Source of the DNA: CBDCFT01 sp965216365
Lineage (GTDB): Bacteria > Pseudomonadota > Gammaproteobacteria > Arenicellales > CBDCFT01
Direction: 5' to 3'
Length of the DNA stretch: 64,000 bases
Assembly (NCBI GenBank): GCA_965216365.1
Contig: CBDCFT010000013.1
Location: forward strand, 62,001 to 126,000
Part shown: positions 32,775 to 42,157 of the stretch, in pieces
How the letters are laid out: each line of letters begins with the position of its first letter
Numbering within the stretch: position 1 is the stretch's first letter
Program-made: the position numbers and the translations under genes
Notes under the pieces: model-generated
Database searches by the model: none
The model's input: the letters and a program-made list of their open reading frames with translations, nothing else
Told to the model about the DNA's origin: nothing

Positions 32775-34193
32775 ATGAGTACACAAGCTGCGGAAGCTGT
32801 GACACAGGATTATTTAGTAAAAGATATTGGCCTTGCGGATTTCGGCCGCAGGGAAATTGCCATTGCCGAAACCGAAATGCCCGGATTAATGGCAGTGCGC
32901 GAAGAATTTCGTGCACAACAACCCTTGCAGGGTGCACGTATCGCCGGCTCGCTGCACATGACTATTCAAACCGCAGTGTTAATTGAAAGTTTGAATGCAT
33001 TGGGCGCGGATGTGCGCTGGGCTTCGTGCAATATTTATTCGACTCAGGATCACGCGGCAGCGGCTATTGCGGCGGGTGGAACACCGGTGTTTGCCTACAA
33101 GGGCGAAACACTGGATGAATACTGGGAGTACACCCATCGTATTATGGAGTGGAGCGATGGCGGCACACCCAACATGATTCTGGACGACGGTGGCGATGCC
33201 ACTTTGCTGGTGACATTGGGTTCCAAGGCGGAAAGCGATCCGTCCGTGTTGGACAATCCTGAAAGCGAAGAAGAGCGTGCATTATACGCCGCGATCAAGC
33301 AACGTCTTGAAAGCAAACCGGGTTGGTACAGCAAAATCCTTAACAACATCCAGGGTGTCACCGAAGAAACCACGACTGGCGTGAATCGTCTCTATCAAAT
33401 GGTCAAGAACGGCACGCTGCCGTTTCCGGCTTTTAATGTGAACGATTCGGTTACCAAATCAAAATTCGACAACCTGTACGGTTGTCGCGAATCACTGGTA
33501 GATGGTATCAAACGCGCGACCGATGTCATGGTCGCCGGCAAGGTTGCACTGGTGTGCGGCTTTGGCGATGTCGGAAAAGGCTGCGCGCAGTCCTTGCGTG
33601 GACTGGGTGCCATCGTGTGGGTAACGGAGATCGATCCGATCTGCGCCTTGCAGGCCGCGATGGAAGGTTATCGTGTGGTCACCGTTGACGAAGCCGCGGA
33701 CAAGGCGGACATTTTTGTCAGTGCGACGGGTAACTATCATGTCATCACCCACGATCACATGAAGGCCATGAAAGATCAGGCTATCGTGTGCAACATCGGT
33801 CACTTTGACAATGAAATCGACGTGGCGAGTCTTGAGCAATACGAATGGGAAAATATCAAGGACCAGGTCGATCACGTTATTTTCCCGGATGGCAAACGTA
33901 TCATCCTGTTGGCTCAGGGCCGCTTGGTAAACCTCGGTTGTGGCACCGGTCATCCGAGTTTTGTAATGTCCAACTCCTTTACCAATCAGGTGTTGGCGCA
34001 GATCGAGTTGTGGTCAAACCCGGATAAATACGAAAACGATGTTTATGTATTGCCGAAAAAACTGGATGAGCAAGTGGCGCGTTTGCACCTTAAGAAGATT
34101 GGTGTAAACCTTACCGAGTTAAGTCAATATCAGGCGGACTATATTAACGTTCCGGTGGAAGGGCCGTATAAGCCAGATCATTACCGCTACTAA
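32775..34193 (+). CDS. ahcY: Adenosylhomocysteinase
   Basis: AhcY reversibly splits S-adenosylhomocysteine into adenosine and homocysteine, relieving inhibition of methyltransferases. The 472-aa protein has the substrate domain (GSLHMTIQTAVLIESL, about residues 57-72; NIYSTQDHAAAAIAA), the catalytic lysine region FNVNDSVTKSKFDNLYGC, and the NAD-binding VCGFGDVGKGCAQSLRG (about 258-274). The C-terminal KPDHYRY lysine/tyrosine tail reaches into the partner NAD site. The insertion after residue 150 is the long bacterial form. A strong intrinsic terminator follows. Adenosine released here can be rescued by the kinase encoded at 54.4 kb. Confidence 0.97.
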   Translation: MSTQAAEAVTQDYLVKDIGLADFGRREIAIAETEMPGLMAVREEFRAQQPLQGARIAGSLHMTIQTAVLIESLNALGADVRWASCNIYSTQDHAAAAIAAGGTPVFAYKGETLDEYWEYTHRIMEWSDGGTPNMILDDGGDATLLVTLGSKAESDPSVLDNPESEEERALYAAIKQRLESKPGWYSKILNNIQGVTEETTTGVNRLYQMVKNGTLPFPAFNVNDSVTKSKFDNLYGCRESLVDGIKRATDVMVAGKVALVCGFGDVGKGCAQSLRGLGAIVWVTEIDPICALQAAMEGYRVVTVDEAADKADIFVSATGNYHVITHDHMKAMKDQAIVCNIGHFDNEIDVASLEQYEWENIKDQVDHVIFPDGKRIILLAQGRLVNLGCGTGHPSFVMSNSFTNQVLAQIELWSNPDKYENDVYVLPKKLDEQVARLHLKKIGVNLTELSQYQADYINVPVEGPYKPDHYRY

Positions 34194-34245
34194 AAAATAA
34201 GTGTGCTTTGCTGATACAGAGTAAAAAGTATCGACACCATTAACC

Positions 34246-34280
34246 AAAACGAGCCGCTATGCGGCTCGTTTTCATTTTAC
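34246..34280 (+). terminator. Intrinsic terminator of metK-ahcY
   Basis: AACGAGCCGC (34248-34257) pairs with GCGGCTCGTT (34261-34270) around a TAT loop, extended by AAAA/TTTT flanks and followed by TTTCATTTTA. The A tract before and T tract after make it a plausible bidirectional terminator, also serving the convergent YdcH-like gene. Confidence 0.92.
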
Positions 34281-34310
34281 GTTTTATTATTTAGCGAATT
34301 AAGAGTTCGA

Positions 34311-34517
34311 TCACGCAGTTATATCCGGCAGCATTTCGCTTTCGAGTTTGGTAATGGTGTCTTTCAAGTGAAGTTTACGCTTTTTAAGTCGGCGGATTTG
34401 TAATTCATCGACAGCGTTATCGTTTGATATTCGGGATAGCACCGCGTCGAGATCTCGATGTTCGGTGCGCAGAATTTGCAACTGGCGTTCAACGGACTGA
34501 GGCGACTCTTCGGTCAT
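34311..34517 (-). CDS. YdcH family (DUF465) small coiled-coil protein
   Basis: This 68-aa helical hairpin protein consists of VERQLQILRTEHRDLDAVLS, then VDELQIRRLKKRKLHLKDTI, the second containing the family RLKKRKL.LKD core. A longer open frame to 34607 exists, but AAAGGAGGG immediately ahead of the ATG at 34517 decides the start. DUF465 proteins occur widely in proteobacteria; their function is unknown. The gene is convergent with ahcY across the terminator at 34.25 kb. Confidence 0.88.
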   Translation of the reverse strand: MTEESPQSVERQLQILRTEHRDLDAVLSRISNDNAVDELQIRRLKKRKLHLKDTITKLESEMLPDITA

Positions 34518-34796
34518 ATACGCCCTCCTTTTGTTGACGTGAATTGTTGATAGTATGGGGGTTGAATTGTAATGGGGTTGGATTGAATCTCCTGGGTGTT
34601 CATACACCTTAGATGCTACACCAATTGACGATTGGATTCACCCATGAGTTTGCCTGACCGGATGGGTTTGCTGGAAGAAAACCATTATTATTCAATAACA
34701 TAAGAGAATTTTAAAAAATGGCAAATCTGAACGATGGCTATTTTGGCAGCGTGAAGCCGCTTTACCCGTAAACCTCAAACAAGGCAATATAAGCTT

Positions 34797-34988
34797 ATGA
34801 ATCCATTAGCATCCTGGGAAAATGTTCTGCTTGGCATCATCGCCATTGTCATCGTACTACTGTTTTTTCCGGGCATAAAAACCATGCTTAAGCAAAGTCA
34901 GGAAGCCGAGAAAGACTGGCCGGGCTTTCTGTTACCAATTGGTGCGGTTATCCTGTTTGTCATCTTCCTGGTGTACACCTTGCAATGA
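34797..34988 (+). CDS. Small two-helix membrane protein
   Basis: The 63-aa product is predicted to have two membrane segments (ENVLLGIIAIVIVLLFF, about residues 8-24, and LLPIGAVILFVIFLVYTL, about 45-62). They are joined by a charged cytosolic or periplasmic loop FPGIKTMLKQSQEAEKDW. It overlaps the next gene by 4 bases (ATGA), a sign of real coupled translation. No family is recognised with certainty. It may be a membrane partner of the downstream amidotransferase-like protein, but that is only inferred from the overlap. Confidence 0.72.
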   Translation: MNPLASWENVLLGIIAIVIVLLFFPGIKTMLKQSQEAEKDWPGFLLPIGAVILFVIFLVYTLQ

Positions 34989-35701
34989 GCGACGGTACCG
35001 CCGCCACTCAAAACGGCAAGATATTGATGATTCGGCATTTGACCGAACGCCCGGATAATCGCGTGTCACTAGGATTACGCGAACGTGGATTTTCCCTGGA
35101 CTGGTGTTGCCCGGCGGAAGGTGATGCGTTGCCGGCCGGCTCAAATGATGAATACGAAGCGGTCGTGGTTTTCGGTGGTTCGCAAAGTGTGAACGATAAA
35201 GACAAGCCCTATTTGCGAGATGAAATAAATTGGATAGGCGAATGGGTTGAAATGGAAAAACCTTATTTTGGAATTTGTCTGGGTGCGCAACTACTCTCAC
35301 TTGCCCTGGGCGGTGAAGTTGGCCCGCACCAACAAGGTTTGCATGAGATTGGTTATGTGGATATTCGTCCGACGGCTGCGTCGAATGGTTTTCTTGGTCA
35401 AAGCATGTACGCCTACCAATGGCACAACGAAGGTTTTAGCGTGCCCGGTGATTGTACTTTGCTGGCAGTATCGGATCGTTTTGAAAATCAGGCATATCGT
35501 TATGGTGATCGCGCTTACGGAGTGCAATTCCATCCGGAAGTGACCCCGTCAATATTTCAAACCTGGTTCGAAGAAGCGGGGGATCATTTGTCAAAACCCG
35601 GGGCGCATTCCGCCGAACGCCAAATCGCCGATGCACAATTGTACGATGAAGCCCAACGTCAATGGATGGACAGTTTTCTCGATTACTGGTTGTCATCTTA
35701 A
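34985..35701 (+). CDS. Class I glutamine amidotransferase-like protein
   Basis: This 238-aa GATase1 domain protein is similar to stand-alone GMP synthase-like amidotransferases. The nucleophile elbow is PYFGICLGAQLLSLALGG, with the catalytic Cys near residue 98. The His-Glu pair is in YGVQFHPEVTPSIFQ (about 178-192), so the triad is complete. Early motif EAVVVFGGSQSVND matches the oxyanion region. No synthase partner is adjacent, so it may be a gamma-glutamyl hydrolase type enzyme. It starts within the stop of the small membrane protein gene, and pepN follows 21 bases later. Confidence 0.85.
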   Translation: MSDGTAATQNGKILMIRHLTERPDNRVSLGLRERGFSLDWCCPAEGDALPAGSNDEYEAVVVFGGSQSVNDKDKPYLRDEINWIGEWVEMEKPYFGICLGAQLLSLALGGEVGPHQQGLHEIGYVDIRPTAASNGFLGQSMYAYQWHNEGFSVPGDCTLLAVSDRFENQAYRYGDRAYGVQFHPEVTPSIFQTWFEEAGDHLSKPGAHSAERQIADAQLYDEAQRQWMDSFLDYWLSS

Positions 35702-35722
35702 TGTTCAAGGCTTAATAAAAAT

Positions 35723-38380
35723 ATGGTTGATTCCCGGGAACAAGAAGCCCCCAAAACGACATATTTAAAAGATTATCGACCGCCTGGATTCAGGGTCGAC
35801 CACTTGTTTTTGCAATTCGACCTGGACGGCGAAGAAACCAGGGTGACGTCACGTTTTGGCGTTGAACGTTTACCGGAGAACGAATCGGACACAGCGTTGG
35901 CACTGGATGGCGAAGACTTATTGCTGCAATCGATCAAGCTGGATGGCCGCGTGCTTAAACAAAACGAATACAGCGTTAACGATGAAAAATTAGTCATCGC
36001 TTCTGTACCCAAACGTTGTCAAGTCGAAATTGAGAACACGATCCGGCCCCGGGACAACACCAATTTGATGGGCCTGTATTTGTCCGCCGGCAATTTCTGT
36101 ACCCAGTGTGAAGCAGAGGGCTTTCGCCGTATCACTTATTTTTTTGATCGACCAGACGTACTGACGATCTACACGGTCAAAATCATCGCCGATAAACAAC
36201 CGTTTCCGGTTCTATTAGCCAATGGCAACCTGACCGGCGGAGGTGCGCTCGACGGTGGAAAGCATTGGGCCGAATGGCATGACCCTTTCCCCAAGCCGAC
36301 TTATTTGTTTGCCCTGGTCGCAGGTAATCTCGCGCATATCGAAGATGCATTTGTCACTTGCTCGGGGCGCAGGGTTCGACTGTTTATTTATACACCCGAA
36401 CACAATATCGATAAATGCGATCATGCCATGCATGCGCTGAAGCGGGCGATGAAATGGGATGAAGAAACTTACGGCCGTGAATACGACCTGGATCGTTACA
36501 TGATTGTCGCGGTAGACGATTTCAACATGGGAGCAATGGAAAATAAGGGATTAAATGTTTTCAATTCCAAATATGTGTTAGCTAAGCCGGAAACGGCGAC
36601 TGACGCGGATTACGAAGCTATCGACAGTGTTATTGGTCACGAATATTTTCATAACTGGTCGGGCAATCGTGTGACTTGCCGCGACTGGTTTCAATTGAGT
36701 TTAAAAGAAGGCTTTACTGTTTTTCGCGATCAGGAATTCAGCGCGGATATCGCATCGCGTGGCGTCAAACGCATCGAAGATGTCAATGTACTACGCACCC
36801 ACCAGTTCCGTGAAGACGCAGGGCCAATGGCTCACCCTGTGCGACCGGCTTCCTATCTTGAAATAAATAACTTTTACACGCTGACCATCTACAACAAGGG
36901 TGCGGAAGTCATTCGCATGTTGCATACCTTGCTGGGCGCAGAGGGTTTTCGCAAAGGGACGGATTTGTACTTTGAACGGCACGATGGGCAGGCGGTGACC
37001 TGTGATGATTTCGTCGCTGCGCTTGAGGACGCGAACGGCATTGAATTAAAACAGTTCAAACGCTGGTATTCCCAGGCCGGTACACCGGTGCTGGACATTG
37101 AGCGGCAATACAACGCCGGCGAAAAAACGCTAAGGCTCAAGATCAGGCAATCCTGTCTGCCAACACCTGGCCAGGAAATCAAAGATGCTTTTCATATTCC
37201 GTTTAAAGTTGCGCTGCTGGACAATACCGGTAAGACCTTGCCCCTGGGGAAAGATGCTAGTGGCGGAGATGTTTTCGAATCTGTATTGGAGATTAAACAA
37301 CCGGAACAGCAGTTTGAGTTTCCCGGCATCCCACACGAACCCGTGCCCTCGGTGCTGCGCGGGTTTTCCGCGCCGGTTAAGATCAATCTTGAGCGAAGCG
37401 ACGACGAGCTTAAGTTCTTAATGGCGCATGATTCGGACCCGTTCAATCGATGGGATGCAGCGCAGCAACTGGCCAGTCAACAAATCCTCGATCTTGTCAA
37501 TGACATGCAGAGCGAGCACCCGTTACAAGTTGATGACGGTTTCGTGCAGGCGTTTGCCAAAACCCTGACCCAGGATTTTGATGACAAGTCATTCCAGGCC
37601 GATGCGCTGACCCTGCCATCCGAAACATTGATAGCCGAACAAATGGATGTGATTGACCCCCAGGCGATACATCACTCACGGAATTTTCTAAAGCATGAAC
37701 TGGCGACTAAACTGAAGTCAGACTTCGACGGGGTGCATGCGTCAATGTTTGATGATGGACCTTATAAAATCGACGCGGTTTCTATCGGCAAGCGTCGTTT
37801 ACGAAACCTGTGTTTGAATTACCTGATAGAGCTTGATAATAACGAGGTGCAGCAACTGACTCTGGATCAGTACCAGCAGGCGCGGAATATGACCGACAAG
37901 ATCAGTGCATTGTCCGCATTAGCGAATTCGAGCAGTGCGAAAAGGCAGAATGTTCTGGATGACTTCTATACGACCTGGAAAAATGAATCGTTGGTAGTGG
38001 ATAAATGGTTATCGCTACAGGCACGTTCGCGTTTACCGGAGACTTTGCAAAATGTGCGTGAACTAACCCGGCATGAAGCCTTTAACATCAAAAACCCAAA
38101 CAAGGTACGCTCGCTGATCGGTTCATTCTGTCTGGGTAATCCGGTTCTGTTTCATGCCAAAAATGGTAGCGGTTACGACTTGCTGAGCGAATACGTTATT
38201 GCCGTTGATAGGTTAAATCCACAGGTTGCGGCGCGTCTTGCCGGCGGCTTTAACGAATGGCGGCGTTATGATGCGTCGCGACAAAAGCTCATGCGCAGAC
38301 AACTTGAGCACATTGCGGCACAACCTAAACTATCCAAGGATGTGTACGAGATTGTCAGTAAAACCTTAAATTTCAAATAA
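35723..38380 (+). CDS. pepN: Aminopeptidase N (M1 family)
   Basis: PepN is a broad-specificity zinc aminopeptidase of the cytosol. The 885-aa protein has the substrate-binding GAMENKG (about residues 268-274), the zinc motif HEYFHNW (HExxH, about 304-308) and the third ligand Glu in SLKEGFTVFRDQEFS, about 18 residues later. The N-terminal beta domain (EVERITYFFDRPDV-like) and the long C-terminal helical domain are both present, matching the E. coli length of about 870. A four-residue TRFG-type N-terminal segment is normal for the family. The cupin gene begins 6 bases later. Confidence 0.96.
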   Translation: MVDSREQEAPKTTYLKDYRPPGFRVDHLFLQFDLDGEETRVTSRFGVERLPENESDTALALDGEDLLLQSIKLDGRVLKQNEYSVNDEKLVIASVPKRCQVEIENTIRPRDNTNLMGLYLSAGNFCTQCEAEGFRRITYFFDRPDVLTIYTVKIIADKQPFPVLLANGNLTGGGALDGGKHWAEWHDPFPKPTYLFALVAGNLAHIEDAFVTCSGRRVRLFIYTPEHNIDKCDHAMHALKRAMKWDEETYGREYDLDRYMIVAVDDFNMGAMENKGLNVFNSKYVLAKPETATDADYEAIDSVIGHEYFHNWSGNRVTCRDWFQLSLKEGFTVFRDQEFSADIASRGVKRIEDVNVLRTHQFREDAGPMAHPVRPASYLEINNFYTLTIYNKGAEVIRMLHTLLGAEGFRKGTDLYFERHDGQAVTCDDFVAALEDANGIELKQFKRWYSQAGTPVLDIERQYNAGEKTLRLKIRQSCLPTPGQEIKDAFHIPFKVALLDNTGKTLPLGKDASGGDVFESVLEIKQPEQQFEFPGIPHEPVPSVLRGFSAPVKINLERSDDELKFLMAHDSDPFNRWDAAQQLASQQILDLVNDMQSEHPLQVDDGFVQAFAKTLTQDFDDKSFQADALTLPSETLIAEQMDVIDPQAIHHSRNFLKHELATKLKSDFDGVHASMFDDGPYKIDAVSIGKRRLRNLCLNYLIELDNNEVQQLTLDQYQQARNMTDKISALSALANSSSAKRQNVLDDFYTTWKNESLVVDKWLSLQARSRLPETLQNVRELTRHEAFNIKNPNKVRSLIGSFCLGNPVLFHAKNGSGYDLLSEYVIAVDRLNPQVAARLAGGFNEWRRYDASRQKLMRRQLEHIAAQPKLSKDVYEIVSKTLNFK

Positions 38381-38386
38381 AGCACT

Positions 38387-38677
38387 ATGACACGACAAAG
38401 AGCATCAGCCGTAGCCACCGTGCAAGCCGACAACGAGCGGGTCATTGTCACCGAGTGGCGTTTCGCCCCCGGTGCTGAAACAGGATGGCACAAACATGCT
38501 TACGACTACGTCGTCGTACCGCAAACCACCGGACAGTTGTTGCTTGAGACAAAGGATGGGGAAAATACCGCGCAGTTAAGCAGCGGTGTTTCTTACTTTC
38601 GTAATGCAGGTGTTGAACACAATGTCATTAACGCGAACGACTACGAGTTTGTGTTCGTTGAAGTTGAAATAAAATAA
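38387..38677 (+). CDS. Small cupin-domain protein
   Basis: This single-domain cupin of 96 aa has the first motif in FAPGAETGWHKHAYDYVVVP (about residues 24-43; the pattern G-x5-H-x-H appears as GWHKH) and the second in YFRNAGVEHNVINAND (about 71-86; His of the second motif). Conserved metal ligands are His-His and a later His, so it is likely to bind a divalent metal. Function in this subfamily (beta-alanine-degradation-protein-like names are common) is not established. It lies 6 bases after pepN. Confidence 0.85.
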   Translation: MTRQRASAVATVQADNERVIVTEWRFAPGAETGWHKHAYDYVVVPQTTGQLLLETKDGENTAQLSSGVSYFRNAGVEHNVINANDYEFVFVEVEIK

Positions 38678-38686
38678 TCGCGCAGA

Positions 38687-39241
38687 CTATTTTCGAGTAG
38701 TTAAATAAGCCACTGCGACACCGGCAGCGGCTCCGCATAAATGTCCGTCCCACGATATTCCCGAGGTTGTCGGCAACACGCCGAATAGCAGCGTTGACCC
38801 GTACAGTATTCCAGTGATAACTGAAACAATCATCGGAATAGTGCGGCGTTCGAAAATACCCGACACTATGAGAAATGCAATCAAACCGAAAATAAGTCCG
38901 CTCGCACCAATATGAATGGCTGAGCGTCCAAATAACCACAACAACGCGCCACCACCGACAACCACAGCGCTGACGATTTCCCAGGATCGTGTGCGTGAAC
39001 CCGCTAACAATGCGAGCAATACGCATAATGAAATCGTATTGTTAATCAAGTGTGAAAGACTGCCATGCAATAACGGCATGGTAACAATGCCGATCAGTCC
39101 GGAAACATCTCTTGGAATCAGACCGAATTTGTTTATCGGCATGACGACACTGGTGAGAAACACACCCCAGGTCACAATGACAAACGCAAGGATGCCGACG
39201 AGTTCATCTTTCACATGATGTGCGTAACTTTTTCTTGTCAT
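38687..39241 (-). CDS. Rhomboid family intramembrane serine protease
   Basis: This 184-aa protein has about six membrane segments. The serine is in HIGASGLIFGLIAF (GASG, about residue 121), the histidine in SWDGHLCGAAAG (about 168-179), and LHGSLSHLINNTISL carries the HxxxN loop residues. The order GxSG then H on later helices matches active rhomboids. The frame is open upstream to 39412, but that 57-residue extension is hydrophilic and unlike the family, so the ATG at 39241 was chosen. There is no adjacent substrate candidate. It lies convergent with the pepN-cupin unit. Confidence 0.85.
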   Translation of the reverse strand: MTRKSYAHHVKDELVGILAFVIVTWGVFLTSVVMPINKFGLIPRDVSGLIGIVTMPLLHGSLSHLINNTISLCVLLALLAGSRTRSWEIVSAVVVGGGALLWLFGRSAIHIGASGLIFGLIAFLIVSGIFERRTIPMIVSVITGILYGSTLLFGVLPTTSGISWDGHLCGAAAGVAVAYLTTRK

Positions 39242-39663
39242 GTTGGAGACCACAGAACTGATAGGTTGCAGTTGTTCGATACCCAGGGTTACACCGTCAT
39301 TGGCGAGCAACGCGATACGGCGCGCATGCCGGTTGGTGAATCCGCTTACCGTGTCATACATCCGGACCAAGCGAATGTCATCTATCCGGGCAGCCATAGG
39401 TTTTTTGAACATCGCTACGAAACGGGGTTATTTTTTACGGACAGGATCGGGTTAAATGCTGCCGGGTGTCCGGTTGAACAGGGAATTCTGCCGGAATAAT
39501 TATGCGAGCGATAGAACATATAAATATAATATTATCACTTTTTTCAGCAACTTAGCGTAGTTTTTTCAACAATCTGTTAGGCCCAGTGCAGATAATAGTT
39601 TGCTCGCGTGCTGAACTAATCGGATTTGCGAATGGCGGACCAATCGGAGGAACATACAGCACT
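39242..39663. other. Intergenic region, no gene recognised
   Basis: About 420 bases between the divergent rhomboid and TfoX-like genes. Open frames occur on both strands (39215-39499 plus; 39242-39412 minus as rhomboid extension), but neither has a recognisable fold or ribosome site. AT-rich DNA at 39500-39560 is a likely promoter zone. No repeat or stable hairpin was found. Confidence 0.35.
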
Positions 39664-40041
39664 ATGAAATCCACACCACGCGACGATCCTTTCGTTGACC
39701 ACGTTTTGGAATTGTTGAAAGATTTCGATTCGGTCAGTGCGCGCCGCATGTTTGGCGGCTATGGCATATTCCGCGAAGGCTTGATGTTCGCTCTGATTGC
39801 CGACGGCGAATTGTATGTCAAAGCGGATGACGCAAACCGGGAACAATTTACAAAGAGCGAACTGCCCCAGTTTGCATATAACAAGGCGGGCAAGACCGTG
39901 ATGATGTCTTACTATGCCTTGCCCGAGTCAGCGCTGGAAGATGTAAACGAGATGTTGTTTTGGGCGAGTCTTGGTTTTGATGCGGCGTTACGTGCTGGGC
40001 AGCAAAAGCAGCCGAAAAAATCCAAACGCAAATCAAATTAG
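39664..40041 (+). CDS. TfoX/Sxy N-terminal domain protein
   Basis: This 125-aa protein carries only the TfoX N-terminal domain: VSARRMFGGYGIFREGLMFALI (quoted in part as ARRMFGGYGIF, about residues 23-33), LYVKADDANREQF and VMMSYYALPESALED. A lysine-rich tail (KKSKRKSN) ends the protein. Full-length Sxy, the competence coactivator, also has a C-terminal helix-hairpin-helix domain which is absent here. So this is a stand-alone TfoX-N protein of unknown role. GGAGGA lies 12-13 bases before the ATG at 39664; the frame is open upstream but unlike the family. Confidence 0.86.
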   Translation: MKSTPRDDPFVDHVLELLKDFDSVSARRMFGGYGIFREGLMFALIADGELYVKADDANREQFTKSELPQFAYNKAGKTVMMSYYALPESALEDVNEMLFWASLGFDAALRAGQQKQPKKSKRKSN

Positions 40042-40060
40042 CGTTTAGGTTTAATCTATT

Positions 40061-40537
40061 TTACTCGTCCGACGGTGCAACACGGGTAACTCCCTTGTAA
40101 GTTGACATGACTTTCACGCGGTCGCCCGGTTGAAACACCGTGTTCGGATCTTCTTCCTGGACATAAGCATAGGTTTCGCCATTGTCGAGTTCCACCGTCA
40201 GTTCCACACCTTGCACACGCGTCACGCCTTCTTCGACCTTGCTGCCGAGAAATGCACCGAACGTGGCGACAAAAATTCGCGCAATCTGTTTGCTGCGGCT
40301 GCTACCGGTGCCACCCGCCGCCACCGCTCCGGTTGCACCACCGATGACGGCACCGATACCGGTCTTAGTTCCTTCCACCACGACTGGCCGGGTTTCCTTG
40401 ACCTCGCCATAATGTACGGTAATCGGATCACGGGCTTCCTTGCGACTGTAGGTGCTGCCTTTCAGATCGGTTACACAGCCGGTGAGAAACAGGCTTGCGC
40501 TGAGCAAGGCTAAAAACAGTTTATTGGTTGTGTGCAT
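40061..40537 (-). CDS. Glycine-zipper outer-membrane lipoprotein (SlyB/Pcp-like)
   Basis: This 158-aa lipoprotein has a signal peptide and lipobox ending LFLTGC, so Cys at about residue 21 is the lipidated residue. A glycine-zipper segment GIGAVIGGATGAVAAGGTG follows (about 61-79), then a beta-rich C-terminal part (ELTVELDNGETYAYVQ). The layout matches SlyB/Pcp proteins of the outer membrane. The ATG at 40537 follows GGGGAG by 9 bases; a TTG two codons earlier is in frame. It is convergent with the TfoX-like gene, 19 bases away. Confidence 0.85.
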   Translation of the reverse strand: MHTTNKLFLALLSASLFLTGCVTDLKGSTYSRKEARDPITVHYGEVKETRPVVVEGTKTGIGAVIGGATGAVAAGGTGSSRSKQIARIFVATFGAFLGSKVEEGVTRVQGVELTVELDNGETYAYVQEEDPNTVFQPGDRVKVMSTYKGVTRVAPSDE

Positions 40538-40620
40538 TGTCAAAGTCTCCCCGTTAAGAATTTAATTACAAAAATATAGCGACGTTCGCCTTAATCAATG
40601 CTGAACGACAAGTACTGTGT

Positions 40621-41433
40621 TTATACGTTTTCGTTCTTTAACGCCACTAACGAATACGATAAAGGCAATTGAGTCTCCTGGTTTTCGAAATTTTTCCATG
40701 TGCCTATGTCATGCGAAAATTCTTCAAAGTAGTCGATAAACATCCCGGCGCTAACACAGGCCATGATCACATCTGATAATTTATGGTCAAACCAGTATTT
40801 TGGTTTGCTTTCGTATTCAACGTCGCCAAAATAGTCCAGGCCGGTAGTTTCGATCCACGGTTCATCACGAAAATAGGAGTATTTAATCTTCGGCGGAACC
40901 GATTCATCACTGTCATCGAACATGTTCAATATCGGGTGTTGCTCGTAAACAAATACTACTCCTACTGGCTTTAGCAGGTCAGCGATGATTTTAAAAAACT
41001 GATCGAGATCCGGCATCCATCCAATAACTCCGATAGTTAAATAAGCAATATCGAACTCCTTGTTCAAGCTCTCGGGAAGCTCGTAAACGTCGGAATGTAT
41101 AAATTCACATTCGATGTTACCTGCTGCGGCCAATTCACCTGCCTGTTGTAAAAACGCTTCGGATTGGTCCACACCAACACAACGATCCGCCCCAAGATTT
41201 TTGACGGATAGAATCTCCCGGCCATTATTGCAACAAAGCTGAATAATGTTCTTGTTCTCGATGCCGATGTCTAACAGAATTTCGGTCTCGACATCGTCCA
41301 ATCTCGAGTATCCCGGTTGTGCAAAATTGTCCAGTAACTCTTGATATTGAGAATGCGCCTTGTGATAACCCGCGGCTTGATTCCAGGCTTTTCGATTTGC
41401 CGCCGTATAGGATTTTATGTTTCTATCGGCCAT
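40621..41433 (-). CDS. Class I SAM-dependent methyltransferase
   Basis: This 270-aa methyltransferase has an N-terminal helix KAWNQAAGYHKAHSQYQELL. The SAM site is degenerate, IIQLCCNNGREILSVKNLG (about residues 58-76), with the usual E/D-x-G-x-G replaced by Q-L-C-C-N-N-G. It continues with the acidic loop CVGVDQSEAFLQQA (about 82-95) and a post-motif FDIAYLTIGVIGWMPD. The CCNNGRE form is found in a recognised group of bacterial methyltransferases of unknown substrate. There is no adjacent gene on the same strand to suggest a pathway. The gene is complete. Confidence 0.85.
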   Translation of the reverse strand: MADRNIKSYTAANRKAWNQAAGYHKAHSQYQELLDNFAQPGYSRLDDVETEILLDIGIENKNIIQLCCNNGREILSVKNLGADRCVGVDQSEAFLQQAGELAAAGNIECEFIHSDVYELPESLNKEFDIAYLTIGVIGWMPDLDQFFKIIADLLKPVGVVFVYEQHPILNMFDDSDESVPPKIKYSYFRDEPWIETTGLDYFGDVEYESKPKYWFDHKLSDVIMACVSAGMFIDYFEEFSHDIGTWKNFENQETQLPLSYSLVALKNENV

Positions 41434-41521
41434 AGCGTGTTGGCGCCCGTTGCATTCCTTAATCTTCAGTGGTCTATCAGAGTTGCTAGAATAACCAAGT
41501 CATAAGATTTTTTGAACAAAT

Positions 41522-42145
41522 ATGCCCAACCAGTCCGTTTTGCCCGGTGCTTTTTTATTCGATATAGGAAACGTGCTCATTGATATCGATATCGATTTGG
41601 CCTTTGAACACTGGTCAGCGGTATCGGGCGTTGACGCAGACACGCTGTACAACAGGTTTGCAATGGATGCAGCCTATCATGATTTCGAAACCGGAAAAAT
41701 TGATGTGCATGAATACATGGATAATCTGCGTCATTTGATGCAAATCGATATCGATCATGGCGAATTGCTCAACGGTTGGAACGCCATCCTTCGGGATGAA
41801 GTTCCAGGGATCCGTACGTTGTTGAAACGCCTTGGTGAAATCGCCCCGGTCTATGCGTTCTCTAATACCAACGCCGCGCATCAGGAACTGTGGTCGGTAA
41901 AACTCGCGCCTGTTCTTGAATTGTGCGAAACGGTGTTTACCTCCTGGGAGATCGGTTTACGTAAACCCGAAGTCGAATCGTTCGAGTATGTCGCTGAACA
42001 AATGCAGGCTGAACCGGAAAATATTTTGTTCTTCGACGATTCGATTGAAAATATCGTTGGTGCACAAGCGGCGGGTATGCAAACGGTGCATGTCACCGGT
42101 GTCAGCGACACGTTACATACTGTTTCTTCTTTCCTTGCGCGATGA
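41522..42145 (+). CDS. HAD-superfamily hydrolase (YihX-like)
   Basis: This 207-aa HAD phosphatase resembles E. coli YihX, an alpha-D-glucose-1-phosphatase. Motif I is LFDIGNVLIDIDID (nucleophile Asp at about residue 14, with the YihX-type DxGNV), motif II AFSNTNAAHQE (about 116), motif III lysine in GLRKPEVESFEYV, and motif IV FFDDSIENIVGAQAAGM (about 170-186). The cap is a short helical bundle, as in YihX. Substrate is inferred from similarity only. The next gene begins 12 bases after the stop and may be co-transcribed. Confidence 0.87.
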   Translation: MPNQSVLPGAFLFDIGNVLIDIDIDLAFEHWSAVSGVDADTLYNRFAMDAAYHDFETGKIDVHEYMDNLRHLMQIDIDHGELLNGWNAILRDEVPGIRTLLKRLGEIAPVYAFSNTNAAHQELWSVKLAPVLELCETVFTSWEIGLRKPEVESFEYVAEQMQAEPENILFFDDSIENIVGAQAAGMQTVHVTGVSDTLHTVSSFLAR

Positions 42146-42157
42146 TTTGAAATCATC

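Noticed and set aside
39215..39499. Plus-strand open frame opposite the rhomboid start region
   Set aside because: No recognisable motif, partly antisense to the rhomboid gene, no ribosome site.
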